Below, one piece after another: positions 51,061 through 64,000 of a stretch of 64,000 nucleotides of DNA. The stretch spans positions 72,021,044 to 72,085,043 of the forward strand of contig CM047430.1 in assembly GCA_026168455.1 (NCBI GenBank), written 5' to 3'. Positions within the stretch are counted from its first letter, which is position 1, and each line of letters begins with the position of its first letter. The DNA is from Theocolax elegans. Its lineage: Eukaryota; Arthropoda; Insecta; Hymenoptera; Cerocephalidae. A model generated the notes under the pieces. That model worked only from the letters and a program-made list of their open reading frames with translations. It did not search any database and was not told the origin of the DNA. Made by a program: the position numbers and the translations under genes.

Positions 51061-52203
51061 GACACGAATTGAATTAAATAAGTATATATATAGAACTGTA
51101 GGAGGGAAATTAAAATACAAATTTTCACGTCAAGTGATATATTCGTTTAACAAAATGTATATACAGTCTTTAGGGTATAGAAATATGGAGGTTCGAGTGA
51201 GTTTTTTCACTCCAATGAATTGAACGAACGCGTCTCTCTCTCTCTTTCGCAATCTCCTGCCGAAATACTCGTAGGTAGGTATTTATACTTACTTGGATTT
51301 GCGTTTGAAAAATCGAGAAAAGAACGAACCGAATCGTTTGTTTTCGAATCATTAAAAACGAATTTGAACTGCATAAGTCTATATGTATATATATATATGC
51401 TCGAAAACGAATTAGCCGTGTAAAATTTATAAACTCTTGGTAATAAACTGCTCGTACATATACATGTATAAGTGCAGGGAAAGGGGTAAAAGTGCATCGT
51501 GTGTATATATATATACGTTTCGTTATAAAATCGTATTTTACTACCGTTGATCATGATTCGCGATATCGCGAAGCGGTGCACACCCCCCTCGCGCATTCGA
51601 GCAAACGAGTAGCAAACTACCACTCTACCCATACACACACACACCGAATAAAATACGAAAACGTGTGAAGTGCGCGATGCAGTATTTAACCCTTTATCGT
51701 TTACATATACATATTTATATATATAGATTGTTTACACTTTAAATTGAAAAGCGCAGAAGATAAAGTAATAACGTTTTGAAAGATTGAATGTATACCAAAA
51801 AAGAAATGTATTTAAGACCGCATATCTGTGCACGTGGTAGTATACATACAAAGAACCGAGCGCGGTTGGATTTTTGGAGTAACATTTCATTCTACTTCAT
51901 CTCGGAGTGAGGGAGATTTAGAGCGTCGACCGTGTCTTCGTATATAATATATATACGTATATATTTTTTTCTCTTGTTTTCCCGCACGTATATATATATA
52001 TAATGTTCCGATAAAATACCGAGGAAACGGAAAGACGAGCCCATACAGTCGGGGTGAGTGTAGGAAACGCGCGCGCGCGCACACACAACCAAAAGAATGA
52101 GCGAGCGACGAGGAGGAGACGCCGAGAATCAACAAGACAAAAGAGAAAGACCGAAGAGAGGATGTGTCTGTGAGAGGATCAGTAGGAGCGAACGATTGGC
52201 GTG

Positions 52204-52205
<2 letters not shown>

Positions 52206-52247
<42 letters not shown>
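52206..52247. repeat. (CT)n microsatellite
   Basis: About twenty-one CT units. Confidence 0.95.
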
Positions 52248-52251
<4 letters not shown>

Positions 52252-52523
52252 CTCCCGCATTATGGTTGGGCCGCGTGTATATACCATCGGAGTCCTTTTA
52301 AAGTGGCGCTCGTCGGTCCTTCCTGGTATTAGAGGCTGCATTGGACTTTTCGAAAAACATCGGTCGACGCATCTTGTATATATACTTATGCTTACAATCT
52401 CTCTTGGCGTTCTTCGCTTCCAAATTTTCTTCTCTTCTCGTTGACCAATTTGTCGTTGAAAACTCGTCGAGAATCCATCGAAAACATCGGGCCTCCTCTG
52501 ATTTATAGCGTGTTCGAGCGTCC

Positions 52524-52532
<9 letters not shown>

Positions 52533-52560
<28 letters not shown>
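52533..52560. repeat. (CT)n microsatellite
   Basis: CT run in a longer pyrimidine tract beginning near 52521. Confidence 0.9.
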
Positions 52561-52569
<9 letters not shown>

Positions 52570-54739
52570 CAAAACGGTTTGTTAACGCGTCGTTAATGGA
52601 AGCTATACGAGTGTGTGGTCCGATCGCTCGCTTTTAACCTATACTCGATACAATTAATAAATCGTCGATCCATATATACAAGTATAAATATTATTGTACA
52701 TTTTTTTAAATATATATAGGTATATATATATACCAATAAATATATTACAATGGTATTGTGTAATCTGAAAAAAGAGGGCTGAGACTTGTCAAATTATTAT
52801 TATACAAATGTTATACTATAATGATTCATCAATATTTACTATCTATACGTATCTTGTCAATTTTTCCGTACAAAAAATAGTAATATTTATAATAATTTTG
52901 TTTTAAACATTGTCATTTTCCTCAGTGTATATAGCAATGTAATACCATTTTTATAAACAAACACTGGGTATAATGTAATATTCGACGTGGAGAACAAAAA
53001 ATAAGCACAAATTCGAATTAATCAAATTGTTTCAAACGATTTTTCCCTGTAACATGTGCTTTTTTATCTCATCCGAGACGTCGATATATACATATATTTA
53101 TTACATATACACTCCGATCAGCAAACAATTGCATAAAAAATCATGGTAATGCTTATATATATTTCGTATAAATATTTATAAATAAAGAAATCGTATAGTA
53201 CGTCTAAATATATAAACAAGTAATTTATCACATTTACACGTATATAAATACGTCACCCTGTATATAGATATATATAGATGGGTATACATATACCTACGTA
53301 TACATATACGTGGACGATTAACGCGCTAGTCAAACAGGTATAATGGTGAAACGTTTCGTTTTGGCGTGTTTCAATTTCATACTGTCACTCTTTTATTGGG
53401 GATTCGGGTACGCGCACGCACACACACGCACACGAGACGTAGGGTTTGCGAGGAGTGCACGCGGTACACGTGTATGCGTGTACACTGGATCGAGCCTCGG
53501 GGGGACGACTACGACGACTCCTATATATAGATTTTCGTGGCGTAAATTAACCCTTTAATGCTTTACGGTGATGCCATATGGCCTTGAAATAAGGGTTGCT
53601 TTACAAATACATCAACGGTCGATCTGTGTCCGTGTAACCTCCCGTATACTTTTTCAACAAATCTTTTGTTCCGATCCTACACTCCTATATACCGTATATA
53701 CTGCTTCTGCTCTTGCTTCTGCTCCTGCTCCAAGACTCTCTTTTCTCGTTCGCTTGAATTTTTAAAAGTTTCGAGTGGCTACAACGTTTTATAATCCGTT
53801 AATGCGTTATACATCGTATATATATATATATATTTATAATTAACAATGATTTTTACGATCCAACTTCATTTTTTTTCTTCTGAAAATTGTTATATTATTG
53901 TTCGGCCATTGAAAATATAAATATATTGTGTACACTCATTTCGTAAACGTAATATTTACATTTTAATACACCAATGTATTAATTAACATAACATTTATGG
54001 ATACCAAGTTTTAAAAGTTATTTAAGTAACGTACATACTATCGTAATCGTAATAAGTATTAATATTTATTTAATATTTGTATATATAGGTAATCCTCGTA
54101 TTGTCGAAAATTATATAATTTCACTCGCGCAGTACAATATATATATATAAGTACTTGTATCCAGTTTTCTTAAAGTTTCACCATATATGCGCGGTTGCGA
54201 AGAGAGAAAATAATTTCCGAAAATAGTCGCTACGCTTTCGCGTCTGATTCTGTATTCTATACTCGTTTACTCTATTCATATACATATAAATTGTCTATGC
54301 TAATTAGTTATTTATATATGTATATATATTTATATTATATATACACGAATAAATATAAACGCGTGGAAAACGCAAAATTTTACAATTAAATACGTCTGCA
54401 GGAAGACCGAATGTTCAACGTTGTTAATATAGATATATACTTAGAGTATTTTAAAATAATATTGACGAGCGCGGCTCCAGCGCGTACCTACGTAGCGTTC
54501 TACGTTACCGACGTCACATGTACACAAGTATACGTATGTATATATATACATATATCACGATATATAACCGTCGTCGTTCGACCGGATTTCTCCGAAAGAT
54601 CGACTCGATTAGAATTCCAACGAAAACGGTAATTATTACCGATATATATGTATGTGTATTATATATACGGGGAGAAGACACTGTAATAGATGTATACTAA
54701 TCGTGTCGAATACACAAAGTATAACCAGGAGTAAATGAT

Positions 54740-56250
54740 CGAAAGGTAAGTGAATGCCGCGGAGTGGCGGAGTGTGGTGAAGTTTGAAAAGAGGCGCGGG
54801 TGAGCTAGCGCGACCGATTCGCAGTGAGAAGGGAGTGAGAGAGAGTGCCACCCATGAAGAATAGATGCGGAGAGGAACGCGTGCCCACGGATGTCGCGAC
54901 TCGCGTACGTGCGCCCATTAGTACACGCGCATCACTCGTTGAGTTGACAAAGTCGCGACAGTCTTTCGCGAGCCGTAGAGTGAGAGAGGGCGAGGGCTAG
55001 GGAGGGCGAGGGAGGGCGAGGGAGAGAGCGACGACGGGGCCCCGTGTATATACGCGTCGAAACTCGGAGTCGGTGAGTTGGGGAGGTGGGTGAGGGACGT
55101 GGGGCGAGGGGCTGAACGCGCGATTGCGCAGCGCAAGGCTGGATGGCTGCAGCGGCACCACCACCACTACCACCACCAATACCACCGCGGGGCCAACGTG
55201 CGCCTCGACACGCTCGTGCCTCGGTCCTCGGTGGTGGGGCGCGATGAACGGGAGACGACTCTTCTCGGTTCTCGCTCGCTCGCACGCGCGCGCCCTCCCT
55301 ACCATATACCCCCTTTGTTTCTCCACTTAGCCGCTCAGCGCTCTCTTCTCCTCGTGTCACTTCCCTCTCGGCTCTCGGTCCCTCTCGCGCGCGGAGGGGT
55401 CACGTCGAATCCGACAGGGAGCGCAAGAGGGGCAGGGGCGGAGCGGCGGGGGGGGGAGAGGGAGAGAGGGAAAAGTTTGACCTGAGCCAGTTCCCCTCCA
55501 TTCAATCCACGGCCACAATATCGGTTATAGCCTGCAGCCACTGTTGCCAGATTGCGCGGTCGGCTCCCGACTCTCCCCGACTCTCCCCGACTCCCCCTCC
55601 CCCCCATCGTGCGCGAGAGAGCGAGAGGATGACGTCGGCGACGCGTAGGTGGGCCTCGGGCGAGTTCGGCACGGCTCGGCTCGACTCGGCTCGACTCGAC
55701 TCGGCCCCCACGTACACCAGCCCGCACATGCGGCACACCGAGGAAAAAGGGCCTGTCTGTGTGCGCGCGCTCGAGTCTCGAGTCTCGAGCCGACACCCAC
55801 ACGCGGAGGTAACCTCGCGTTTCCGCGCTCTCTCTCTCGCCCCGTGGAATGTCTACAATGATGTCCCCTCCTCCCTCCACACTCGCTCAGTCGCTCGGCA
55901 AGCTGTGTGTACTTCACCCGATGCGATGCATTCCACCGTCAAGGCTCGCTCGCGCGGCGTGAGGGGCGGAGGAGAGGAGGAGAGGAGAGCTCCTCTCCCG
56001 AGTCCCGAGAGCACCGAGCAACCGCGTGCAAGCTGGATTATTTATTCAAGGCATTTTCACGAATGTAACCGACGATGCATCGGGGACCTCGCGCGAGTTG
56101 ATCTCCTCTCTCCGAGACTCCCGATGACTCGATCGAAGACCCGAGCACCCGAGCACCCGACTCCGATACATCCGCGATCCCGGCGAGCTGCACCCGTCCA
56201 CACCGCACCGCCGTGGGAAAAATCGAGACAACAACACCTCTCTTTTTCTA
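54740..56250. promoter_or_regulatory. Second CpG-rich island, candidate promoter region
   Basis: GC- and CpG-rich, with ACC repeats near 55155-55185, GGCTCGACTCGG repeats at 55672-55706 and a CTCTCCCCGA triplication near 55570. A consensus-like plus-strand donor (AAAG|GTAAGTGA) at 54746 and several GGTGAGG motifs near 55090 would suit a plus-strand leader exon, but nothing confirms transcription. Confidence 0.35.
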
Positions 56251-58375
56251 TACATAACCGACTATACTCGAATTTTTCGACGAAACGAAGCGCGCTCTCG
56301 TTATATTCTCTTTACATCTTATACGACGAACGTCTTATACTTATATATATACACCGTCCTGGGAAACTTCTTTCGGATCCTTTCCTCGACTTCGTTACAC
56401 CAATCTATACTGTACACCCATCATCTTCCATACCTATCGCCTTTACGAATTCGATCACATTTATTTACACGCACTTCCCTCAAAAAAACAGAGAAACACC
56501 ATACATTTGGATTAATTCGAAACTCGTGTATACATACACGGTATCCGCGATACATTTCTCTGATCCTTCAAGTAGAACAGTATGTATATATACATACCTA
56601 ATACACACGTATACCAACGATTAGAAATTTACATCCACGAGTCAGTGATTTCATGACTTTTTCATTTTACCTTTTGAATTCACTTTTACAACGTATATAG
56701 ACACACGGACGCACAGCGCTACGTCGAAATACACGGGCGCGAATGAAGATAGCATTTGACCCCGTTAGCTACACACACACACACATACACACAGAGAGGG
56801 AGAGATCTACACATAAATAGTATATATACCAAACCCGCGAATTTCAGTATTTTCTGATGTACACCACTGTGTATCGTCCAACGAAACCATGTGACACACC
56901 AACTCGCTGACGCTTCCTCTCTCGGTTCTTAATAATTTTCTATATTTACCTATACTCTATACTCTCGTACCCGCGTCTCTTATATACGCCTAAACTCTCG
57001 GGGACATTATAATAATCTATCCATCTACGCATCCTCTAAATCATACATTTTATTTAAAATACATCCAATTTCTGTCTATCCTTAGCCTTACTCATAGCTA
57101 TTCTACAAGTTTTAGTTTTTTTATTTACTTGACGCGCACTTATGTGGGTGTGTGTGTGTGTGTGTATATTATATATATGCACAAATTATTGTTAGTCTTC
57201 AGGATGGAAAAAAAATTTATCGATTTCTCTACATTGATATATACATGCGCGTTAGATTTATTGCATGGAACGATATTTACATAATATGTGTACCACAATT
57301 TTTTCACTATATGTAAATATGTACTTACATACCGGTGTGTGTATGTATACGTACATACATATAATAATAACAATACTGCGACAATTGTACTTGAAACTTA
57401 CATATTAAACAAACTAAAAATCTTAAGCGTTTGACAAAATATATGTTTTATACTTAAATATCAGCTGCAATGTACAAAATTTTTCTTTTAAACTACAATA
57501 CGTATTATAGAACTTATTTTTTTTAATTTCTTTCCATTAAAATATCTATTTATTTTATTCATAGACGATCGATCCGTCTTTTTTTTTTTTAAATAAATTA
57601 AGCTTGGATTATATTTCTAGACCGGATGGGTATACCTCGTATTATAGAATACGGTAATGTTTAACGAAATATTTAAAGAAAAATTGATATAAATTTATCA
57701 AATGTTCGATCTGAAACATTAAGGGTATAGATCTATTTCGACATCGGGGTGAAATTATTGCGCGAATCGTTAATATATACATATATATATAGTCTATAGT
57801 TTCGTCAGTTGTTGTGACACAGTTTACACGCTGTTTTGACAGATAGACCATTTTTATAATACCATCGGGCTTGCGGTGAAATAATTTAGTGCCACGTATA
57901 CATGTATATATATATACATGCAATCGAATACAAAATAGAACGTAACTTTTCTTTTCGCGAACGAATGGATTAGTGGAATTTGTTATTTCCACTGCCAGCG
58001 ATATTGAGGATTTAATTAATTATTATCTCAAAGACATTGTACAGTTGCGTTTTTAAGTTATTATTTTAAGGATTAAGGGGATATCGGTCTCGGACAAATA
58101 TGTATGGGTATTTCTTTTATTTTTAAAAGAATTTTAAAAAAAACAATGTTTAGGTTTAATATTTATACTATTTTTACTCGAAATTACCGACGAACAATTT
58201 GTTTATCTATTTATTATTACAAATATGATTTTTTTTTAATAGTCTATACGTGAGGATCTTATGTTTCAAACTATTCGTATAAATTTATTCCGATTTTTAA
58301 TTCAGTATTCTGAATAGATTGGATTGAAAAATGTAGATCCCTATATAATCTAGGTCCAACGTTGAATTTTTGCAT
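56251..58375. other. AT-rich DNA without recognised genes
   Basis: AT-rich sequence with TATATA and ACACAC patches. Open frames lack codon structure. Confidence 0.5.
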
Positions 58376-59480
58376 GGGGATGTGATAACCAAATTGCAGA
58401 GACTTACCTAGAAAATTTCAGTAATTTTAAAACCTAATTATAAGAAAAATTTGAAAATAATCACAGATACCGTAAAACAAATAGAAAAGTGTTACAAAGA
58501 CATTTTTTTCGAAATAATTAAGTATTAATTAACGGGGTGCCATAGTCAATATTTATCCTCCCTACCTTACCGGCAATCGTGTTTATTAGTAATAAATTTG
58601 TAAATAAAACAATATGTGAAAAAATAAGAGAAGAGGCGCCTTCGTTTATGAATAATCTAACTGTGTGCTGAATTTCAGATTAAAATTATATTGCGTTTTT
58701 GAGAAAAGTCTTACCAAAAATCTGAACCTAACCTCAACGAGGTGAAAATATTTGATATTTGTTGGTAAGACTTATCTCGAAAACGCAATAATATTTTAAT
58801 CTAAAATTCAGCACACAGTTATAGATTGTCAATAAACGAAGGCGCCTCTTCTCTTATTTTTTCACATACTGTTCTACTTTTTTATTAATTAATCATCAAA
58901 AATTGAGTATGGAACCCCCTTAATTATACGTAAATAACTATTTTTGCTCGGTAATATATATATATGTATATTATAAATAAAAAGATTTGAAAAAATTCAC
59001 AGAGTATCTTCAAAGGAAATACAACATCGTTACAGAAAGTTTTTTTTCGATAAATTGAATCCCTCGTTTAATGAAAAATAAATCATTTCTCTATTTTTTG
59101 AGGTTTACATGCATGATCGAGATATGATAGCCAAATTACAGGGATCGACTTTTAAAAACTCAAAAATTTCCTGTAAATACGGATCTAACAATCTAAAATA
59201 AAATTATACGTACGTGACGTTTGAATAACATAAAAGCAACTGACAGCGATTTTTTGCAAATAATTAATTTTAAATTATTTTAAAAACTAATAATAACTTT
59301 TCATTGTTATAATGATGTTGTGTGAATATCTCGATTAGTTTATGATAAAAAATTTTGAAAAAAGTCATACATACTAATCAAAGCAAGTAGAAGAGCGTTA
59401 CAGAGAGACTTTTTGGAAAAAGTCAATCTATTGTTAATCAAAAAATAAATGGGAATTCCAATCTTTTAGTTTCACATCTC
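58376..59480. repeat. Divergent AT-rich dispersed repeat, copies 2 and 3
   Basis: At least two degraded units related to 50460-51060: one runs from GGGGATGTGATAACC and resumes after the hairpin with ATAAATTGAATCCCTCGTTT; another partial unit near 59112-59470 starts GATCGAGATATGATAGCCAA and includes CTCGATTAGTTTATGATAAA. Boundaries are approximate. Confidence 0.55.
58604..58874. repeat. 270 bp hairpin (inverted repeat) nested in the dispersed repeat
   Basis: The left arm starts TATGTGAAAAAATAAGAG, passes AGGCGCCTTCGTTTA, and ends AAGTCTTACCAA at about 58717. The right arm is its near-perfect reverse, TTGGTAAGACTT to CTCTTATTTTTTCACATA at 58868. The loop is about 40 bases. It looks like a MITE or foldback element. 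Confidence 0.85.
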
Positions 59481-62000
59481 CTTAAAATAAAACGTTTTGT
59501 GGTTAATTGATATCATTGTTTAACCATTGGTATATACTTACGATCTTAGTAGCCATGTAGTATTTGTAGTTTTTAGTACAACATCGTCGATTTTATTTAT
59601 AATTCAACAGATCATTACTTTAGAAGAAAAAATCGTATCAAGTACCTGTTTAAAATAAGCAAAAAAAGTAAATTTCATCATGTTTTGACCAGAACCATTT
59701 TGAATTTGGTATTGATATATTGTAAAAAGTGTGAACGATCGATCTAAATTTCTTCTGCGTATAACGATACTTATACATTGCGAATATAAACGAGTCGATT
59801 TTTAAAATTTTGATCAATCGTTTGCATTGTTTCGAAAATTCAATATACACACCAATTTCTCTATTGAGACTCATCGATGTAACCAGATAGAAATTAGGTC
59901 TAAATGTGTATATACAACTTCTTTTCAATCGATTATAATCTAATAATTATATTATACACAAAGTATTATTTGTAGAATAATTTTTTCGTCCATGCAGTGT
60001 GTTTAAAGATATTCGTACCCTAAATATCGTTTTTTCTCTTGTACACTATAGGAATATGATTTAATTACAAGAATAATTACCTAAAGAATAATCTCGAAAG
60101 AATATGATATTAAAATTTGAAAAAAAGAATACGATGCTCTGATATATAAAGCCCGCTGCCAATTATTTGGCACGTAGCTTTCTCAAATTAACATGTCGAT
60201 CCTATATGTAATATATTACTCCAATATAATATTATTTAATTATTTAGAACAAGATATTATAACACTTTAAAAAATATTTTTCTTTTCTGATTGAAACTTA
60301 TATACCTAATTACAGCTAGCTAAAAAAATTAATGTATTTGTGTAATAAAAAATAGTACACATTTATATGAAAAATGTAATAAGAAAATTGTAAAATAGAA
60401 AAATATAGGTCATTTCGTCAATTTTCAATTAATATTATTCATAATCTTCTGTTTTAAATATTTAAATTATTTTTCTTCATTATAAGAAAATTGTATACAA
60501 TAGAATTGAATTTTTCATCAACTGGCATAGAAAATTTTAAATGACATCAATTAAAAATGTACAAATATTACCTATTTACTTGTTTTAAAATTTTTTAAAA
60601 ACGTTTTCTTCCAAAACTACTATAAATTTATTATATTGAACACATAATTATCAATGAGTAAACAACGATTTTTATTCATAATAAGAAAATTCTGTTCAAT
60701 GAGATGGAATTTTTCGTACTGACATAAAAAACTTTTGATGGTATCAAATAAAAATATAAAAAAATTGTCTTTATTGGCTTTCTTTGGTTAGTTCTACATT
60801 AGACTACTTTAAAAGTAAACAAAATTTTAATAAAAATTACATTTCAGATTATAATTGTTTTCTTAAAATCTAATCCATGAACGATTTTGAAATTTTTACA
60901 GCAAAATGCTATTATTATGTTCTATTTCCACGATTTTTTCAAAATAGATCATCAATTACTTCCAGAGATATGAGCAATCAAACATTTTTATACACAAATA
61001 TATAATGCTTAATAACTTAGGTAATTATAGATAATTTGAACTGAAAAACGTTAGGAATCAAAAGTACTAAAAAGATTATTCTTTACCAAAATTTTCCAAA
61101 GTAGATTTAAAGCTTTTATTCCTGAAAATGTTCTACAAAAGTCCCAATTTTTTCACATTTTACTTTTTTAAATCAAAACTAGTCAATATGATTACCTGAA
61201 TTTTTTTGCAGTTTTTACCATAAAAAAGTTCTTTCGTTATAAATTTTTTCAGCAAATTTGACTGATTAATTTCCAAAATATAAAATATTTAAAAAAAAAT
61301 CATTTTCTTTAAATAAAAAAAATAATAATAACGATAATTTGTCAAACCAAAATCGAGCAGATAGTTCTTTTATTCTCTATAAAGTATATTTGGTCAAATT
61401 AAAAAAAAAAATAATACCAAAATTTTTGAACAATTAATTTTTCAAAAATCTAAATTGTAAAAAAAAAAAAATCTATTTTGGGAATAAATAACCAAAGTTG
61501 CAAGCTGAGCGATATTTATGGAATAATTTCGAAAATACGGTTGTATACGTACATATACACACAGATACATCCATACAGACATTTTTCAAGAACACGTGAC
61601 TTCGACTCCTGAAATGTTAAAACATATTTATAACATGTTCTTAGCGAATCGAAGAATTTTACTATTACAAATCTTCCAGTATGAGGAAGCGATTTATATT
61701 TTAATAATTTTAAATTGCTCAAACTCGAGTTTTGCATGTAACTCGAAATATTGTCATTGAAAACATTACTTTTTCGAAAAAGAAAGCTGAAAGTAGACGT
61801 ATGTCGTTAGTTAAAAACCGAAATACCGAGAGAGTAAATTTTTATTATCGGAACCCCTTATACGAGTAGAGATAATTGTACATATACATATATATATGTA
61901 TAGACACAGTAAAGGACAATACAAGCATCAGGTACATATAGACCGCGTCTTGTTTCCTTAAAACGTAGTGCTCGATGGCGCAGCGGTACAGACATATACG
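59481..62000. other. AT-rich DNA without recognised genes
   Basis: Very AT-rich, with A homopolymers around 61270-61480. No coding or RNA signal was seen. Confidence 0.5.
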
Positions 62001-63330
62001 CGCAGTAGCCTAGAAAATATTCTATTAAAAGGAAAATTCCTTGGGTAGCCATATAAACATCGTAAATAAAGGTAATAATCTATCCATACGCATTTGTGCA
62101 TCACGCTCTCTTTCTTTCCACCTCTCTATACATCGCATTTCGTTGATATACAGGTATATACATATAAATATACTAATTGACGACGTCGACGATCGAACCG
62201 CGAGATCTAAGAGGCGCAAAAGTAATGAAAAAATATAGTAAAAAACAAAAAGGATTTCACCTCGTCCGAATAGCGTATGATACACACATTCCACGGATCC
62301 GAGACGCGTCTACTTTTTTACGAACGCGCCACCAATTATAGTCGGTATATATATATATATATAAAAGAGCGGACAATGATTTATACATACAATGAGCGGT
62401 CCAAAGCTTATTTTTACAAATCGTTTAATCAACCGTCGCTACACAATTATATATCTTTGAGCTTGTAACATAGTTGTATATACCTATATATACCTATATA
62501 TATGTAGAAGCGTCGGAGGAAGAAAATCGAGTCGGAAGCGCGCGTGTTAAAAAAATTGAATGCCTATGTGTGTGCGATGATGTGCGCGCCCGACGCATCG
62601 AGAGAGCAGAGTACGTATACGCGCGCGCGTGTGTGTGTGCGCGTGTACGTACACGTGTACACACATAAGATCACGTGAAAATACTCGGGTTCTAATGATA
62701 GAAAATTCCAAACACCGACGACGATTCGGTGGAGGAGTGGGGAGTCTAGTCACTCTCTCTCTTCCTCTCGGTCTCACCCTCACCCGTTCGATATATACGT
62801 CGATGAGTACACACGCGCGCACGGACACACGGACACACGCACACACGCACACACGCACGATTTCATCGAGGAGTCAAGTCTGGAGGAAAGGAGGGAGGGT
62901 GGGAGAGAGGGAGAAAGACATCGACGGCTTTATTTGGGGTTGGCTATAAATACATATCACAACCCCTCTGTTCGCCTTTCCACTTCCCGCTTCCCGCTTC
63001 CTCCCGCTATCTTTCAATGTCTCACTTGCTACTGTTGCTTAGATTTGGGGAGGGGGGGAGGCGGCGGAAGAAAAGGAACGACGAAGAAAAAGAAAACGGA
63101 ACGTTCGCCACCCTTCCCTTCCCTTCCCTTCTCTTACCTTCCCATCCCTTCCCTCCTTCGACGCATATTTCGTGTGCGTATGTATATATAGGGTTTACAA
63201 TAACCCCGCGTACGTACATACATACATGCATACATACATACGTACGATGCGGGTATATTTTCGGGTAAGTGCAGGGCCGCGAAATAACTTGACAAAAATA
63301 ACCGTGTGTCTTTGCGCGCGCGAGCGAGCC

Positions 63331-63331
<1 letters not shown>

Positions 63332-63362
<31 letters not shown>
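63332..63362. repeat. (GA)n microsatellite
   Basis: Pure GA run of about fifteen units. Confidence 0.95.
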
Positions 63363-63363
<1 letters not shown>

Positions 63364-63566
63364 CCAATGATCTGGAGGCACCTATATATTTCCCCGAACC
63401 ACGGCGTGTATATATATATGTGCATTATTTTAAGATTATGTGCGTACACGCGCACGCATGCACGCACGCACGCAGCACACGCGTACGTCGATGGTACGTA
63501 TAGGTAGTGATGTATAGAGAGAGAGAAAAAAAAGAGATCGGTCCAAGTTTCTATATGTGATACAAC

Positions 63567-63591
63567 GCGGCGGCGGCGGCGGCGGCGGCGA
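63567..63591. repeat. (CGG)n microsatellite
   Basis: Eight CGG/GGC units. Confidence 0.95.
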
Positions 63592-63934
63592 GCCGTAGGG
63601 TGTACACACGCGGAAACACTGATTGGGAATCGGTATAACGATTCCTTCTATATATCCTATAAATGTATATGTATATACCGAGTGCGCACCTATCTCTCTA
63701 TATACATACATATATAGGTATACCTATATACTTGCTCTCGTACAAGGTTCAGAGCTTTCTCTCTTTCTCTCCTATCTATATCTACACGTGTATATATATA
63801 TATATATATATATATAGGATGTAGTTGTTATGTGCGCGCACACACGAGAAAGTTCCAAGGCGCGCCTCTCTTGCGGGAAGCATTGATTTTTGTCGTTTCC
63901 TCTAGGCCTCGAAAATGCTTTAGATTTCCGCCTT

Positions 63935-63960
63935 ACACACACACACACACACACACACAC
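63935..63960. repeat. (AC)n microsatellite
   Basis: Thirteen AC units close to the window end. Confidence 0.95.
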
Positions 63961-64000
63961 AACTTCACGTGCATATACCAGTTTCAATTATTATTATTCC

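Larger units (their letters stand above)
51061..54739. other. Upstream region, low-complexity and AT-rich
   Basis: No gene was supported. It contains TA-rich stretches, CT runs at 52206-52247 and 52533-52560, and short CpG-containing islands such as 53400-53540. Confidence 0.5.
62001..64000. other. Low-complexity, microsatellite-rich DNA at the window edge
   Basis: CA/GT, GA, GGC and ACGC tracts with TA-rich stretches; the (GA)n, (GGC)n and (CA)n runs are listed separately. No coding sequence was supported. If tna extends further right this is 5' intron. Confidence 0.5.

Noticed and set aside
55629..56624. A 331-codon plus-strand open frame starting with ATG
   Set aside because: The frame starts in a CpG-rich island and runs on into AT-rich DNA with an abrupt change in composition. 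Its residues look random and include repeat-derived runs (ARLDSARLDSA). No domain or splice support was seen.
59650..59928. 92-codon minus-strand frame with protein-like composition
   Set aside because: Very AT-rich Lys/Ile/Phe/Tyr composition is expected by chance here; no motif, splice sites or neighbours support it.

Overview
This is a eukaryotic, insect-type window. It has large spliced genes with GT-AG introns, very AT-rich introns, and a dense load of (CT)n, (AC)n, (TA)n and trinucleotide microsatellites. The style (AT-rich with CpG-rich islands, CAG/CAA polyglutamine tracts) fits Hymenoptera, but the species cannot be fixed from the sequence alone.

Main gene. Nine consecutive coding exons on the minus strand, from about 30,119 down to the stop codon at 6,134, encode 1,004 residues of a tonalli/ZMIZ protein. 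This is a PIAS-like SP-RING (MIZ zinc finger) SUMO-ligase-family transcriptional coregulator. Every exon junction has a GT donor and an AG acceptor, and all the phases agree. In protein order the window shows an Ala-rich segment, a Met-rich segment, a Gln/Pro-rich segment with two polyQ tracts, the conserved pre-RING domain, the SP-RING, a third polyQ tract and the acidic C-terminal activation motif. The conserved N-terminal ZMIZ domain was not found. It probably lies beyond base 64,000, so the 34 kb above base 30,120 would be 5' intron and promoter territory.

Left edge. Bases 1-202 (minus) hold the start of a second gene, a SMIM4/UPF0640-type small mitochondrial membrane protein, cut by the window edge. 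About 6 kb of AT-rich and low-complexity DNA, probably including the tonalli 3' UTR, separates it from tonalli.

The 11.9 kb tonalli intron (16,294-28,164) is the most unusual part. It contains: (i) an imperfect 250 bp palindrome; (ii) a near-perfect inverted repeat with about 1.08 kb arms and a 0.5 kb spacer; (iii) a 1.34 kb insertion carrying a tRNA-like pseudogene, which interrupts another unit of the same repeat; and (iv) two decayed genes lying tail to tail, a 3' fragment of the TORC subunit gene Lst8 (plus strand) and an unrecognised gene with a retained intron (minus strand). Item (iv) looks like a DNA-level segmental duplication that has since decayed.

Right half (30-64 kb). No convincing coding sequence was found. 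It is packed with GA/CT tracts, a pure (AC)67 array and two CpG-rich islands (about 47.0-50.2 kb and 54.7-56.2 kb) that are candidate promoters. One island contains a 734 bp tandem duplication with no differences seen. AT-rich DNA near 50.5-51.1 kb and 58.4-59.5 kb holds copies of a divergent repeat family, with a 270 bp hairpin embedded in the second.
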